In this document: positions 41,201-50,172 of the stretch, one piece after another
Position numbering within the stretch: the stretch's first letter is position 1
Layout of the letters: each line of letters opens with the position of its first letter
NCBI GenBank assembly: GCA_045110285.1
Contig: JBGCGA010000001.1
Location: 11,044 to 75,043, forward strand
Length of the DNA: 64,000 nt
Direction: 5' to 3'
From: Putridiphycobacter sp045110285
GTDB lineage: Bacteria > Bacteroidota > Bacteroidia > Flavobacteriales_D > Crocinitomicaceae
Made by a program: the position numbers and the translations under genes
The notes under the pieces: model-generated
Databases searched by the model: none
Told to the model about the DNA's origin: nothing
The model's input: the letters and a program-made list of their open reading frames with translations, nothing else

Positions 41201-44119
41201 TTTTCACCTCAAGAATATGATAAAACAAACTATGGTGCAATTAAATTAAAAAACAATACGGGTAAAAAAATGTATTGGGTATTGTGTCATCATAAAACTA
41301 ATCCTAAAGCAAATGGTGCCTTGTATACTGCTAACTATAACTACAACGGTTTAACTGCAGGTTTGTATGACATAATGGTGCTTTATTCTGATAGTTCATA
41401 TTCTTTAATTCAGAATTTTAATGTGCGATCAAACGGAACCAATTTTTATAGATTAGACAGTAATGAAGTTAAGCCTGCTGATTTGGAAGTGCAAACCTAT
41501 TATGAAGAAATTATTGTAAATGCCAATAAAGCACCTTTAAATAGATTTACTAATAAACCTCTGTATTTCGATAACATTAATCTAAAAACTACTGAGACAG
41601 ATCAAGGGCAGACTGTGCTAAGTGGCTTTATTGTCAACACTTATCATCAGCCATTAAACAACGTAAATCTAATATTTGAAATGGAAGGGAGATTCAAATA
41701 TGGAGCCTTAACCAATATTGACGGATATTTTGAACTGCCCAATGTGGTAGCTGGAATTTACACCATAAAAATGGGTAGCCAATTACCATATCAAGTCTAT
41801 GAAGACTTAACAGTTAGACAAGGAATGAAAACCAGAATCGTAATAGGAAAAGATCCAGCATTACGAATCAATAGTGCAGGGGATTTAGAGGTTGATGTGG
41901 ATTTTAGTCATATAGAAAATTCACCAACTCAGGCTTACTACGGAACTGCAGAGACTGTAGTTAATGGAAGTCCAAACTACTCTTATTCAAACAATATTAG
42001 TGCAAGTAAATTAACTACCAAAGACATTCAAATGATACCTGCAATGCGAAATTCTAGTGACCTACAAGCCGTTATGATATCAACTGACGGGGTAACTTAT
42101 TATGAGCCACCAAACACTTTTGAAACCGCTGAATACCCCAATTTAAAAGTGGATGAGCAAGGCAATCGAATTAAGGAGTATGCTAAAAAGAAAGGCCTTG
42201 ACAAAGCTACAATGGACATGATTCGTCAAAGTGATAGCCTGAACAGGATTAGAGATCATTTTAGAGATTACGGATATTGGGTACCTAATATGGTAACAGA
42301 TGTCAATGGAAATGCACGTTTTACTGTTCAATTTCCAGATAATATTACCCGCTGGAAAACGATTGTGCCAGCAATGACCGGAGATAAACAAACTGGTTTA
42401 GGCATAAGATACGCGCAATCTTTTAAGCCATTGAGCGCGCACCTAGGCATTCCATCTTTTTTAATTGAGGGAGATTCAATAATGCTAGAAGGAAAAGTAC
42501 TAAACTATACTAGCGATTCAATTTCAGCTAATACATGGTTTAAGTTAAATAATGACACATTAAAATCTGGAATCAAAACAACTAACAGAACCATAGCAGA
42601 GCGCTACTGGTTCTCATATCCCAGCCCAGACTCTATTCAATTGGGCTACGGATTGAAAATGGCTGATGGCTATTTAGATGGAGAAGAAAGAGACCTTTCA
42701 GTACTTACCGAATACATTAATCAAGTAAAAGGTGAGCTGTATTTAATGGATGATGATTCACTCCTCACTATTTCAGCCGATAGCAATAAACGATCTGTCT
42801 ACATCTATAATAAACCTTTAGGGATTTATGAAAGGGAAATAAACAAATTAAAGAATTACAGATACGGATGTAATGAACAAACTGCTTCGAAATTGAAAGC
42901 ATTATTGCTAGAAGAGAAGATTGCGAATGCATTAGAACAACCTTTTAAAGGCGCAAATACTATTAGAACTTGCATTAGGATTCTTGAAAAAAATCAAATG
43001 CCTGATGGGTCCTACGGTTGGTGGGGTAGAGCCTCTTATAAGCAATGGGTGTCGGCTTATGTTTTAGAAGCGTTGAGCTTGGCTTCAAAATCGTACAAAG
43101 TGGATAAGTATATGCTAACCGCTCGACTGCTAAGAACTAAAATGCCGCAGATGACTATTTCTGGACGATTGTCTTCTTTAAATACATTGGCAAATATTAA
43201 TTACCCAATGGATTACAAATCTCATATTGAAAGATTAGATACACTAAACTTAAGTTTGAAAGATTCATTTAAATTGATACACCTAAAGCAGCAACAAAAT
43301 CGGTCGGTTTCAGTTGACAAAGTTTTACAATCGGTAGTTAAAAAACCAGAAGGAGTTTTTTGGGGAGAGTCTTTGTTTAATGGCCATATTAATATTTGGG
43401 AAACTTCTGCTTTAGCCTATAAAATATTAAGAAATGTGGGAGGACATGAAAAGTTAATGAGTGAAATGAGAGACTATTTCTTACAATTAAATCCCGAAGG
43501 AAGGAACACGATTGAGCGTGCTACTTTATTAGAATTGTTTTTAGAAGATGAATTATTGGCAAATGAAACTGCCAGCGCTTTTAAAGGTGATGTATGGATT
43601 AATGATGTGAAAATTGAATCTTTCCCTTATTTCAAAACGTTCGAACCCAATGAATCTATTCATATCCGTAAATCAGGTAAAAGAGTGTGCGTTCAAGTTA
43701 ATACTCATCTAATGTTAAAAAACCCAGTAGGAAACGATTCTCTTGTGACTGTATCAACTTCGTTTAAACAACGTAATCTTCAAACGGATTCATTAGTAGC
43801 AGGGAAACCAGTTCAAATGACAGTAACTGTTAATGTTAAAGAAAAAATGGATTATGTATTACTAGAAATTCCGATTCCAGCATCTTGTATTTACAATTCT
43901 CAAAAGTCGAAAGGCAATCCATACGAATCGTACAGAGAAGATTTTAGACATATGACAGCTATATCCTGCGCAAGTTTACCAAGGGGTAAGCATCTGTTTA
44001 AAATCAATTTAATCCCACGTTACGAAGGACGATTTAAAGTGGTTCCTGTAAAAGTAGAAGAGATGTACTTTCCTGTAAATGCGAATTACTCAAAAGCTAA
44101 AATAATTACAGTGCATTAG
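38243..44119 (+). CDS. Alpha-2-macroglobulin family protein with embedded carboxypeptidase-regulatory and plug-like segment
   Basis: 1958 residues. The signal peptide is best seen from an internal ATG (38276 or 38318; LLLLVGLCISHSVSAQ), so the start is uncertain. MG2-type domains appear at about 220-320 (PGYVAFNQPMYRKKDTVKVKAF). A CarboxypepD_reg-like domain lies at about 1125-1205. It is followed by a TonB-plug-like motif TTKDIQMIPAMRNSSDLQAV. The A2M domain is near 1335-1400 (GYWVPNMVTDVNGNARFTVQFP), and the thioester domain carries YGCNEQT (Cys1543, CxEQ). Bacterial members are thought to trap proteases; here it is probably periplasmic or surface-exposed. Confidence 0.87.
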   Translation: MSQPIINFEIFMNNNNQVRGHYKSFMTGLNSLLLLVGLCISHSVSAQPAIKSKFSNVSKIYKLDQEQFQNLVKYQSIHDSLKLFTHFVMDVPTNRGFYVDSVPYGHYLGIIASGSQINYKLYSKSFFKVQSHGYNKEVWHIITDQEGKVITEATLSHQNKVYSYQKDCNCYPVPAKRGNDTILITYLNHFELYQSKANYNEQGEYEVQNNQYPKQRLSDIRILPGYVAFNQPMYRKKDTVKVKAFLVNEKGKIWRKRKVIVKYTTPEGKTIVLGKIKRQSEGAYQTEFVVPEKYRLGNYNLTFWTSWDEVKLRSEIFTINDYELQPAYKFSSVVTQPTFYRGQDVEFRLKAQDINELPLLDAKAKIKIQAIQQHDFYDKLFYWTGKADHYTFEKEVLFDVAGETIVNFPDSLFPNTKMTYTASIEYNNDLGKLYSNTINFTFDAKPSHFEFRLKGDSIAADYFKFDKTVVSKQLTLLSMRGYDTIESKVIEAPYREKIDLFNTLYVLKHRSGLEIGRVSLNHHNKIPVSLAGKRTHDSIQIQLVNDLQMPVSYQIFKRDKKIAGGQWKKGDNPFIYQSFDESVDDYHVFYSILWRNKHFIKEQIFYLDETKLNININQPDIVFPGSKVPVEVTVTDYKNRGVEGANITAYSVNDLFPESPTPNLPYFGRLHSGFINKFNVRNSTFTVNRGTMLTPKHLDQFELRKTPFYHFAYATNGVGIHQDSIGGEYSELAVYTSKFSSIKPIYAVYINNEPAAIDGSSNSGFYNFLKPAGKYEVKIRTKTHQYTIKNIELIAGEKTYLCLNEYFIEGNKNVEYLQIEDAPFTKVEWNFLKPNFMYLTRSNNNYIFEQDGMLVDMHQVSNYSMFYDNGHWYNFIGPFKEGKVNVYNQKKDTITSFDYYPGYLYRIDKTGTVVIDRPAPSELSSEKFRLNSQVSDWNFNYKIQRWEDYLTKAQTDQKKQDQNTAIKKPLPEINYDNPARFQQLKSFSPQEYDKTNYGAIKLKNNTGKKMYWVLCHHKTNPKANGALYTANYNYNGLTAGLYDIMVLYSDSSYSLIQNFNVRSNGTNFYRLDSNEVKPADLEVQTYYEEIIVNANKAPLNRFTNKPLYFDNINLKTTETDQGQTVLSGFIVNTYHQPLNNVNLIFEMEGRFKYGALTNIDGYFELPNVVAGIYTIKMGSQLPYQVYEDLTVRQGMKTRIVIGKDPALRINSAGDLEVDVDFSHIENSPTQAYYGTAETVVNGSPNYSYSNNISASKLTTKDIQMIPAMRNSSDLQAVMISTDGVTYYEPPNTFETAEYPNLKVDEQGNRIKEYAKKKGLDKATMDMIRQSDSLNRIRDHFRDYGYWVPNMVTDVNGNARFTVQFPDNITRWKTIVPAMTGDKQTGLGIRYAQSFKPLSAHLGIPSFLIEGDSIMLEGKVLNYTSDSISANTWFKLNNDTLKSGIKTTNRTIAERYWFSYPSPDSIQLGYGLKMADGYLDGEERDLSVLTEYINQVKGELYLMDDDSLLTISADSNKRSVYIYNKPLGIYEREINKLKNYRYGCNEQTASKLKALLLEEKIANALEQPFKGANTIRTCIRILEKNQMPDGSYGWWGRASYKQWVSAYVLEALSLASKSYKVDKYMLTARLLRTKMPQMTISGRLSSLNTLANINYPMDYKSHIERLDTLNLSLKDSFKLIHLKQQQNRSVSVDKVLQSVVKKPEGVFWGESLFNGHINIWETSALAYKILRNVGGHEKLMSEMRDYFLQLNPEGRNTIERATLLELFLEDELLANETASAFKGDVWINDVKIESFPYFKTFEPNESIHIRKSGKRVCVQVNTHLMLKNPVGNDSLVTVSTSFKQRNLQTDSLVAGKPVQMTVTVNVKEKMDYVLLEIPIPASCIYNSQKSKGNPYESYREDFRHMTAISCASLPRGKHLFKINLIPRYEGRFKVVPVKVEEMYFPVNANYSKAKIITVH

Positions 44120-44141
44120 TACTAATTTTGTTGATTTCAAT

Positions 44142-44789
44142 TTAAAACCAAAAAGTAAAACCAGCTTGACCTAACAATTCGGTAGAATTAAACAGTTTAA
44201 CTGATATCTCTGAGCTTTCAAATCCATTATTTTTTTCTGTTAAAAACTTAAGACCGACACCCACCTGAGAATGAAGTGAAATGGTTTTGTTTAGAAACCA
44301 CTCTCCCCTTAAGGACGGCGCAAAAACTAGTGAAGATATATCTCCTTCAAAATCTGGCCCTACATCATTTGTAATGGTTTCATTTCCAAACTGTCCAATT
44401 CCGTGCAGGCCTATCTCTAAATCCAGCTGTCCATTCCCCAAATCAACAAAAAATAAAGGTGTAAATAAACCCAAGTCTACAATAACAGTATTCCTACTGA
44501 CCTTATAATCCGTAAAACCAAAACTATACTTGTATGAGTCTGATAGAAACCCCATTCCAAAAGTTCCAATTAATTTCGGCCTAAAATTTAAGGTGGCAGT
44601 GGCAATAGCACCTATATTTGTAGCTGTAGTTCTGTTTGACCCCTGACCTGTCGACGATAAATTAATCAAAGGAGTGACACCGAAGCCATAATTTTTTTCG
44701 ACTCTAAAAGATTCTTTTTGTCCTTGTCCTGCGACAGAAAACATCATTAGAGTAACGAGAAATGCGGAAATTATATGCTGTTTTTTCAT
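44142..44789 (-). CDS. Putative outer-membrane beta-barrel protein
   Basis: 215 residues with a signal peptide (about 1-21, ending SVAGQ). Amphipathic strands with alternating aromatic residues follow (GFGVTPLINLSST, IGTFGMGFLSDSYKYSFGFTDY, ISLHSQVGVGLKF), and the C-terminus GQAGFTFWF is the aromatic terminus expected for barrel assembly. It resembles the small porin-like barrels of Bacteroidota in size but I do not recognise the family. It converges with the alpha-2-macroglobulin gene and is divergent from a small ORF, across a perfect hairpin. Confidence 0.65.
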   Translation of the reverse strand: MKKQHIISAFLVTLMMFSVAGQGQKESFRVEKNYGFGVTPLINLSSTGQGSNRTTATNIGAIATATLNFRPKLIGTFGMGFLSDSYKYSFGFTDYKVSRNTVIVDLGLFTPLFFVDLGNGQLDLEIGLHGIGQFGNETITNDVGPDFEGDISSLVFAPSLRGEWFLNKTISLHSQVGVGLKFLTEKNNGFESSEISVKLFNSTELLGQAGFTFWF

Positions 44790-44857
44790 AACTAATGATA
44801 ATCATTTAAATTTGAAATTACAAAATATTTATCTGTTTTTATATCAATCGACTCCCC

Positions 44858-44880
44858 TTAGACACTTATTCAGTGTCTAA
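44858..44880. repeat. Perfect inverted repeat (hairpin), 9-bp arms, 5-base loop
   Basis: TTAGACACT, loop TATTC, AGTGTCTAA. It sits in the divergent gap upstream of the barrel gene and has no T-run, so it does not look like a terminator. An operator or a leader structure are possible. Confidence 0.75.
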
Positions 44881-44950
44881 AATTCCAAAACAGATTCAGT
44901 TTATAGTTTAACTACACTACCTTGAATTAAAATTGACTAGGCAATTTGGA

Positions 44951-45169
44951 ATGAATATCGTCGCTGCAAAAAAATGTGTTGAGCCACACATTAAGTTAAC
45001 CTCTTCTGATAATTTTAATACCATCAAAAATCATCTGCCAGACTTACAAAGTAATTTATCATTTACTAAAAACGCTTTCATCTGTATAAACAATCAAAGC
45101 TTACAGTTTTTTTCAAAACTTGCTAAAATGACAAAATGTGCTTATTTGAAAAAAGCGAATATCTATTGA
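44951..45169 (+). CDS. Small ORF of unknown status
   Basis: 72 codons from an ATG (MNIVAAKKCVEPHIKL ... CAYLKKANIY), with an alternative TTG at 44933. It has a plausible codon mix and four cysteines spread through the sequence, but no recognisable domain, no clear ribosome-binding site, and only a degenerate promoter-like CTACCTTG upstream. It could be a genuine small protein or a chance frame in the 480-base interval between the barrel and FG-GAP genes. Confidence 0.3.
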   Translation: MNIVAAKKCVEPHIKLTSSDNFNTIKNHLPDLQSNLSFTKNAFICINNQSLQFFSKLAKMTKCAYLKKANIY

Positions 45170-45233
45170 AGTCCTGCACTTATTGATTTGGGTGAACCAA
45201 AAGAGCATTCCCTATTTTATTTCAAAGATATTA

Positions 45234-45271
45234 AATCTAGTTTAGTCCAAATATTAACTAAAAACTAGATT
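45234..45271 (+). promoter_or_regulatory. Leader hairpin abutting the start codon of the FG-GAP gene
   Basis: AATCTAGTTT (45234-45243) and AAACTAGATT (45262-45271) are exact reverse complements, and the stem can be extended inward with a two-base bulge. The second arm ends on the base before the ATG at 45272, so a folded leader would hide the ribosome-binding region. Confidence 0.5.
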
Positions 45272-47056
45272 ATGAAAAAAAATGTACTGTTTCTTGTTGC
45301 ACTGCTACTAATAGGCACTAGTGCTTTTGCTCAAAATTGGGATGAAATGATTAAAGCAGTTGCTTCAGATAGAGCTGCAGACGATTTATTCGGTTTTACC
45401 ATTAGCTTGGATGGCAATAGAGCTGCTGTTTCTTCAATTTTAGATGATGGTGTGAACACTAATGGAGCCACATTAATAGATGTTGGAGCTGTTTATATCT
45501 ATGAATTATCCGGTGGGACTTGGTTAGAAACAGCTAGGCTAGTGGCATCTGACAAGGATTCCATTGACAGATTTGGATGCAGAATTTCCTTGGATGGTGA
45601 TCGGATTTTGATTGGTGCCTACCTCAATGATAGAGATGAATTTGGAGGTGATACACTGGATAACGCCGGCGCAGCATACATCTTTGATTATATTGGCGGT
45701 GTTTGGCAAGAACAGGCTAAGCTAATAGCTTCTGATCGAGCCATTGATGATAGATTTGGTTATGATGTAAGCTTGAGTGGAGACAAAGCTGCTATTGGTG
45801 CATTTTTAAATGACACTGATGAGTCAGGCAATGTCGTAATGAGTAATTCTGGAGCTGCTTATGTATTTGAATTAACAGGTGGCACTTGGACTGAAACAGC
45901 AAAATTAGTGGCATCTGACAGGTCACCTGGAAACTCTTTTGGTCTGAGTCTTTCCATGAGTGGCGAAACTATTATGATAGGTTCTTATTTTAATGCAACA
46001 GATGCGGCAGGGATAAATTTCTTAACTCAAGCTGGATCAGCTTATGTATTTGAAAAAGTTGGTGGTGTATGGACTGAAACAGCTAAACTTGTAGCATCTA
46101 ACCGAGAGTCTGGTGATCGTTTTGGACATAATGTTGAAATGGATGAAAACAGAGCCATTATTGGTGCTTACAATAGAGATGAAGCTGGAATTGGACAAAG
46201 TGGTTCAGCTTATATTTTTGAACGAATAGGCGGTATTTGGACTGAAACTGCTGCATTAGTAGCATCAGACCTTTCTTCTAGTGATAATTTTGGATACAGT
46301 GTTGACATTAGTGGGGACCATGCAATTGTTGGTGCCCGATTTGAGGACCAAGACAGTAATAATGCTAATACTTTTAGTAACGCTGGTTCAGCTTATGTTT
46401 TTGAACTACAGGGAGGCGTATGGGCGGAAACAACTAAAATAGTAGCTTCTGATAGAGCCGCAGAGGATCAATTCGGATTGAGTGTGGTAATTAGCGGAGA
46501 TATGATAATGACCGGCGCTTATAATGATGATGAAGATGCAACAGGTGGTAATACACTAAGTAATTCGGGATCAGTGTACTTTTTTAATACTTGCATCAGC
46601 AATCCTGAGGTAACACATGCTCCCAATAATGTGCTGACAGCTGCAAGAAGTGGGGCATCTTATCAATGGATTGATTGCGACAATGGCAATGCAATCATTG
46701 CTACTGAAACCAATCAATCTTTTACGCCAACTGCCAACGGAAACTACGCTGTGATTGTAACAATTGGTAACTGCACTGATACTTCCTTGTGTACCAGTGT
46801 GACAACAGTTAGCACGAATGATGTAGAAGTAGAAACAGGACTAAATGTCTATCCAAACCCGGTAAATTCTGAATTAATAATCCAGTTTCAAAAGCCAATC
46901 GAAAGTCTGAATATAGTTAATTTACTAGGCGAAACAGTTAGAAACTTTTCATTGCCAAACAAAGTTATTGATGTTTCGGATTTGCCATCTGGAATTTACT
47001 TTGTCAACATTAAAGTCTCAGATCAAACTATAGTTAAGAAAATTATCAAAAACTAA
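45272..47056 (+). CDS. T9SS type A secreted FG-GAP repeat protein
   Basis: 594 residues. The signal peptide (about 1-20, ending AFAQ) is followed by seven repeats of about 57-65 residues with the core ASDRAADDxFGxxVSLSGD, AxIGAY and GSAYVFExxGGxWTETAKLVASD. These are FG-GAP type blades, enough for a seven-bladed propeller. An Ig-like segment YQWIDCDNGNAIIATETN, like that of the tandem T9SS genes at 23-27 kb, precedes the sorting domain LNVYPNPVNSELIIQF ... SGIYFVNI ... KKIIKN. Probably a surface or released binding protein. A hairpin lies directly upstream of the ATG. Confidence 0.86.
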   Translation: MKKNVLFLVALLLIGTSAFAQNWDEMIKAVASDRAADDLFGFTISLDGNRAAVSSILDDGVNTNGATLIDVGAVYIYELSGGTWLETARLVASDKDSIDRFGCRISLDGDRILIGAYLNDRDEFGGDTLDNAGAAYIFDYIGGVWQEQAKLIASDRAIDDRFGYDVSLSGDKAAIGAFLNDTDESGNVVMSNSGAAYVFELTGGTWTETAKLVASDRSPGNSFGLSLSMSGETIMIGSYFNATDAAGINFLTQAGSAYVFEKVGGVWTETAKLVASNRESGDRFGHNVEMDENRAIIGAYNRDEAGIGQSGSAYIFERIGGIWTETAALVASDLSSSDNFGYSVDISGDHAIVGARFEDQDSNNANTFSNAGSAYVFELQGGVWAETTKIVASDRAAEDQFGLSVVISGDMIMTGAYNDDEDATGGNTLSNSGSVYFFNTCISNPEVTHAPNNVLTAARSGASYQWIDCDNGNAIIATETNQSFTPTANGNYAVIVTIGNCTDTSLCTSVTTVSTNDVEVETGLNVYPNPVNSELIIQFQKPIESLNIVNLLGETVRNFSLPNKVIDVSDLPSGIYFVNIKVSDQTIVKKIIKN

Positions 47057-47090
47057 ATATAGATTATATCAACTTCAAAAAACAAATACC

Positions 47091-47477
47091 ATGGAAAAGC
47101 AAATTAAGACTAAAACTGATCTAAATACACTCGATAAACTATTGCAGGAATTAACTTTGAAATCTTCATTAGAATGTTCCAAGGAATACGATATTTGGGA
47201 CCACAGAGTAGATGCAAACAACCAAATGGAACAATGCATTGTAATAAAGAAAAGTGGAATGCATGGCGCAAAGCTCTATATTAATGGTGATAATTCAGTA
47301 AAATTAAACTATATTATACCCAGCAAAGTAATGAATGCTTATTTTGGAAAAAGTGTTAAAAGACACCGCAGTATCTTAGAGGTGATTACAGGTAAAATTA
47401 GTCAAGCTGTACTGTCTGGTTCGCAAAAAAAAGCATTTAACGAAATAGAGGAGTCCATTTCAAAAATAATAGCATGA
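47091..47477 (+). CDS. Hypothetical protein in a two-gene unit
   Basis: 128 residues, charged and apparently cytoplasmic. It begins MEKQIKTKTDLNTLDKLLQE and includes a central beta segment (CIVIKKSGMHGAKLYINGDN, VKLNYIIPSKVMNAYFG) and a C-terminal helix. No domain is recognised. The stop overlaps the start of the next gene by four bases (ATGA), so the pair is translationally coupled. It follows the FG-GAP gene by 34 bases and might share its transcript. Confidence 0.6.
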   Translation: MEKQIKTKTDLNTLDKLLQELTLKSSLECSKEYDIWDHRVDANNQMEQCIVIKKSGMHGAKLYINGDNSVKLNYIIPSKVMNAYFGKSVKRHRSILEVITGKISQAVLSGSQKKAFNEIEESISKIIA

Positions 47478-47872
47478 TTAAATATTTAAGTTTCGTTTTT
47501 ATTCTAGTGGTTCCAAGCCTTATTTTTTCTCAAGATGGAGAATGGATTAAGACTGAGGGCGAGGTGACTGATATAGTTTACCACAGAAGTAAAAGACTAT
47601 TGAAAGCTTCTGGCAGTGTTAAGTTCAAATTAGAAAACGGAGAAGAGATGACAAGCTCAGTAGAGCTTGTCAGAATTCCACTTTATGGTTGCATCAATGC
47701 AATAGGCGATAAAATATCAATTAAGTACAATAAACAGAATCCTGGTTTAGTTCAAACTCCATTGGGCAATTTTATTTTTAATTATGGAATGTATATTTTA
47801 ATATTTTTAGGCATCATTTTCTCCATCAAACCATTTCTGAAAATGCGAAAGAATGCAAATGTAGCTCAGTGA
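47474..47872 (+). CDS. Small DUF3592-like membrane protein
   Basis: 132 residues. The N-terminal hydrophobic stretch (about 4-19, ending IFSQ) is either a signal peptide or first membrane helix. A beta-rich extracytoplasmic domain follows (WIKTEGEVTDIVYHRSK, YGCINAIGDKISIKYNKQNPG), then a C-terminal helix (about 100-118). The arrangement of GxVxxI, GDxIxIxYxxxNP and a closing helix resembles DUF3592 proteins; this is a loose match. It is coupled to the preceding gene. Confidence 0.55.
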   Translation: MIKYLSFVFILVVPSLIFSQDGEWIKTEGEVTDIVYHRSKRLLKASGSVKFKLENGEEMTSSVELVRIPLYGCINAIGDKISIKYNKQNPGLVQTPLGNFIFNYGMYILIFLGIIFSIKPFLKMRKNANVAQ

Positions 47873-47940
47873 TTTTTTTGACCCATTAAAATTAGCCAAT
47901 TCATCATTAGTTTTTAAACATCATAAAATTGAGTAAAGTC

Positions 47941-50172
47941 ATGAGTTCAAATAACTATTTATTTGCAATATTCAATAAAATTAACACCATTTTAAAGAGT
48001 AAAAAACTGATTTTATTTCATTTAATCCTTGTTTGTACTTCAATAGGTTATGCTCAAATTGCAAAAATTGACAGTTTAAAAATTGAGTTGTTAAATCATC
48101 CAGAAAAAGATACAATTCGCGTTCAAATATTGAATCAATTGGCTTACCATCACTATCGAAATGATCCACCTAAATCAATTGAATACGCGGACGAAGCTGG
48201 CTCGCTAGCATCTGATCTAAAATTTATATCAGGAATTGCGCGTAATTTTTTTCTGAAAGGTGTTATTCACATGGAGCAAAGTAGTTTTATGGTTGCTGAA
48301 ACAAATATTGATAAAGCCATTCAACTTTATGAATCAATTAAAGATGAGCACAGTATAGCAAATTGTAAAAACGGTTTGGGTGTATTGTATTTTTACCAAG
48401 GGGATAATAGACAAGCCCTTGTATACTACAGAGAAGCGCTTGCTTTAAAAGAAAAGCTAGGCATAAAAAATAATGACGGACTTTTGTACAATATTGGCAA
48501 TATTTTACTGAATACAGGAGAATACGATAAAGCGTTAGCAAATTTTGAAAAGGCTTTAGTGATTAATGAAAAAGCGGATGATTTTCAAGGTATTTTAAAT
48601 TGTTTAAATTCAATTGCTGATTTATATTACGTTAAGGGAAATTACCCCATAGCGCTAAAGTATTACAACGAATCTTTGCAAGTGGCAAAGAATGCGAGCG
48701 ATTCAATTGGTATTTTTCAGTCCTTTATCAATACAGGAAATTTGTATCGAATGCAAAATCAAAATGATAAAGCATTACAATTTTATAATAAGGCCCTGTC
48801 GATTAAAAAAGCGCATTACAATGTCAAAAACATTACTGCCTTAAAAAATAATATAGCCGGTATATTTTACGATAATGAAGAATTTGAAACAGCGATAAAG
48901 TATTTTAAAGAATCTGTGAAATTATGCAGGAATATTGGAGATGACACACATTTAGCTACAGCTCTTAATGGCCTTGGATTTACTTACTTTGAAATGGATA
49001 AATGCCCTGTGGCCTTGAGTTATTTTACTGAGGCCAATTCAATAACTCTGAAAAATAATCAAACATATGATTTGTTAGACTCATACTATGGACTTTCGGA
49101 CTCGTATTATTGCATGGGCGACTATGATTTAGCACTAAAAAATGCAACCAAATTAGCAGAATTGGCAGAAGAATATGAATATCTCGTTCATCAAAATAAT
49201 GCTTACTTCAAGCTGTCAGAAATCTACAAGACAACAAAAAAATACAAAAAAGCCCTTGAGAGCCATGAGAAGTATAAGGCTTTTAGTGACAGCTTGTTCA
49301 ATGAGGAAAATATTGAGAAAATTGCTAATCTAGAATACGAATATAAATATAAGCAGCAGCTAGATTCTGCAAATATTAGAGAATTACAGCTGGCAAGTGT
49401 TGTAAAAACAACATCTGAGGATTTAGAACAATCGCAGAAAAATTATTTACGATCAATTATATCTTTTCTACTTGTTTCTATAGTTTTAGGTGGAATTATT
49501 CTTTATTTGCGGTTTAGAAATATAAAAACTGAAACGCAAAATATCATCATGGAGCAAAAACTATTACGCTCACAAATGACGCCTCATTTTGTATTTAATT
49601 CTCTGTCTGTTTTGCAAGGTATGATCCTTAATAAAGAAGAAAAAAAGTCGGTCACTTACCTTTCTAAATTCTCAAAATTATTAAGAATAATTCTCGAAAA
49701 CTCAAGAGATAAAACAGTGTCCTTATCACAGGAATTAAGTGCCATTGAAAACTATTTGTCACTTCAAAACCTAGCAGATGAGTCGTACAATTATGCTGTA
49801 ACTGTTGCGGACAATATTGATGTCACGAAGTTTGAAATACCAGCAATGCTGATTCAACCATTTGCTGAAAATGCTATTGAACATGCATTTACAGACAATT
49901 TAGATAATCGACAAATAGAAATTCTACTTCAATTTGTCGACAAAAAATTAATCTGCACAATTACTGATAATGGTATAGGTATTAATTCCCAAAAGCAAAT
50001 ACTACGGAAAGACAAAAAATCGTTGGCAACAACAATTACTTCTGAAAGACTAAAAATATTATCAAAAGACTTTAGAGTGAAGGGGTCAGTTAATATTGAA
50101 GATCGGCAAAAATTTAATGATCAAGGTACAATTGTTACTTTAGAAATTCCTTATAAATTGCACGATAAATAA
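47941..50172 (+). CDS. TPR-containing LytS-type sensor histidine kinase
   Basis: 743 residues from this ATG. A hydrophobic signal segment (LILFHLILVCTSIGYAQ) exports a long TPR domain of about nine repeats (about 80-440; CKNGLGVLYFYQGDNRQALVYYREAL). A coiled coil and one membrane helix (SIISFLLVSIVLGGIILYL) follow, then the His_kinase domain with MEQKLLRSQMTPHFVFNSLS (phospho-His about 549) and an HATPase domain (FAENAIEHAFTD, ITDNGIGI). It is presumed to sense a periplasmic protein or peptide through the TPRs and phosphorylate the LytTR regulator encoded one base downstream. A TTG at 47929 is a less likely start. Confidence 0.9.
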   Translation: MSSNNYLFAIFNKINTILKSKKLILFHLILVCTSIGYAQIAKIDSLKIELLNHPEKDTIRVQILNQLAYHHYRNDPPKSIEYADEAGSLASDLKFISGIARNFFLKGVIHMEQSSFMVAETNIDKAIQLYESIKDEHSIANCKNGLGVLYFYQGDNRQALVYYREALALKEKLGIKNNDGLLYNIGNILLNTGEYDKALANFEKALVINEKADDFQGILNCLNSIADLYYVKGNYPIALKYYNESLQVAKNASDSIGIFQSFINTGNLYRMQNQNDKALQFYNKALSIKKAHYNVKNITALKNNIAGIFYDNEEFETAIKYFKESVKLCRNIGDDTHLATALNGLGFTYFEMDKCPVALSYFTEANSITLKNNQTYDLLDSYYGLSDSYYCMGDYDLALKNATKLAELAEEYEYLVHQNNAYFKLSEIYKTTKKYKKALESHEKYKAFSDSLFNEENIEKIANLEYEYKYKQQLDSANIRELQLASVVKTTSEDLEQSQKNYLRSIISFLLVSIVLGGIILYLRFRNIKTETQNIIMEQKLLRSQMTPHFVFNSLSVLQGMILNKEEKKSVTYLSKFSKLLRIILENSRDKTVSLSQELSAIENYLSLQNLADESYNYAVTVADNIDVTKFEIPAMLIQPFAENAIEHAFTDNLDNRQIEILLQFVDKKLICTITDNGIGINSQKQILRKDKKSLATTITSERLKILSKDFRVKGSVNIEDRQKFNDQGTIVTLEIPYKLHDK

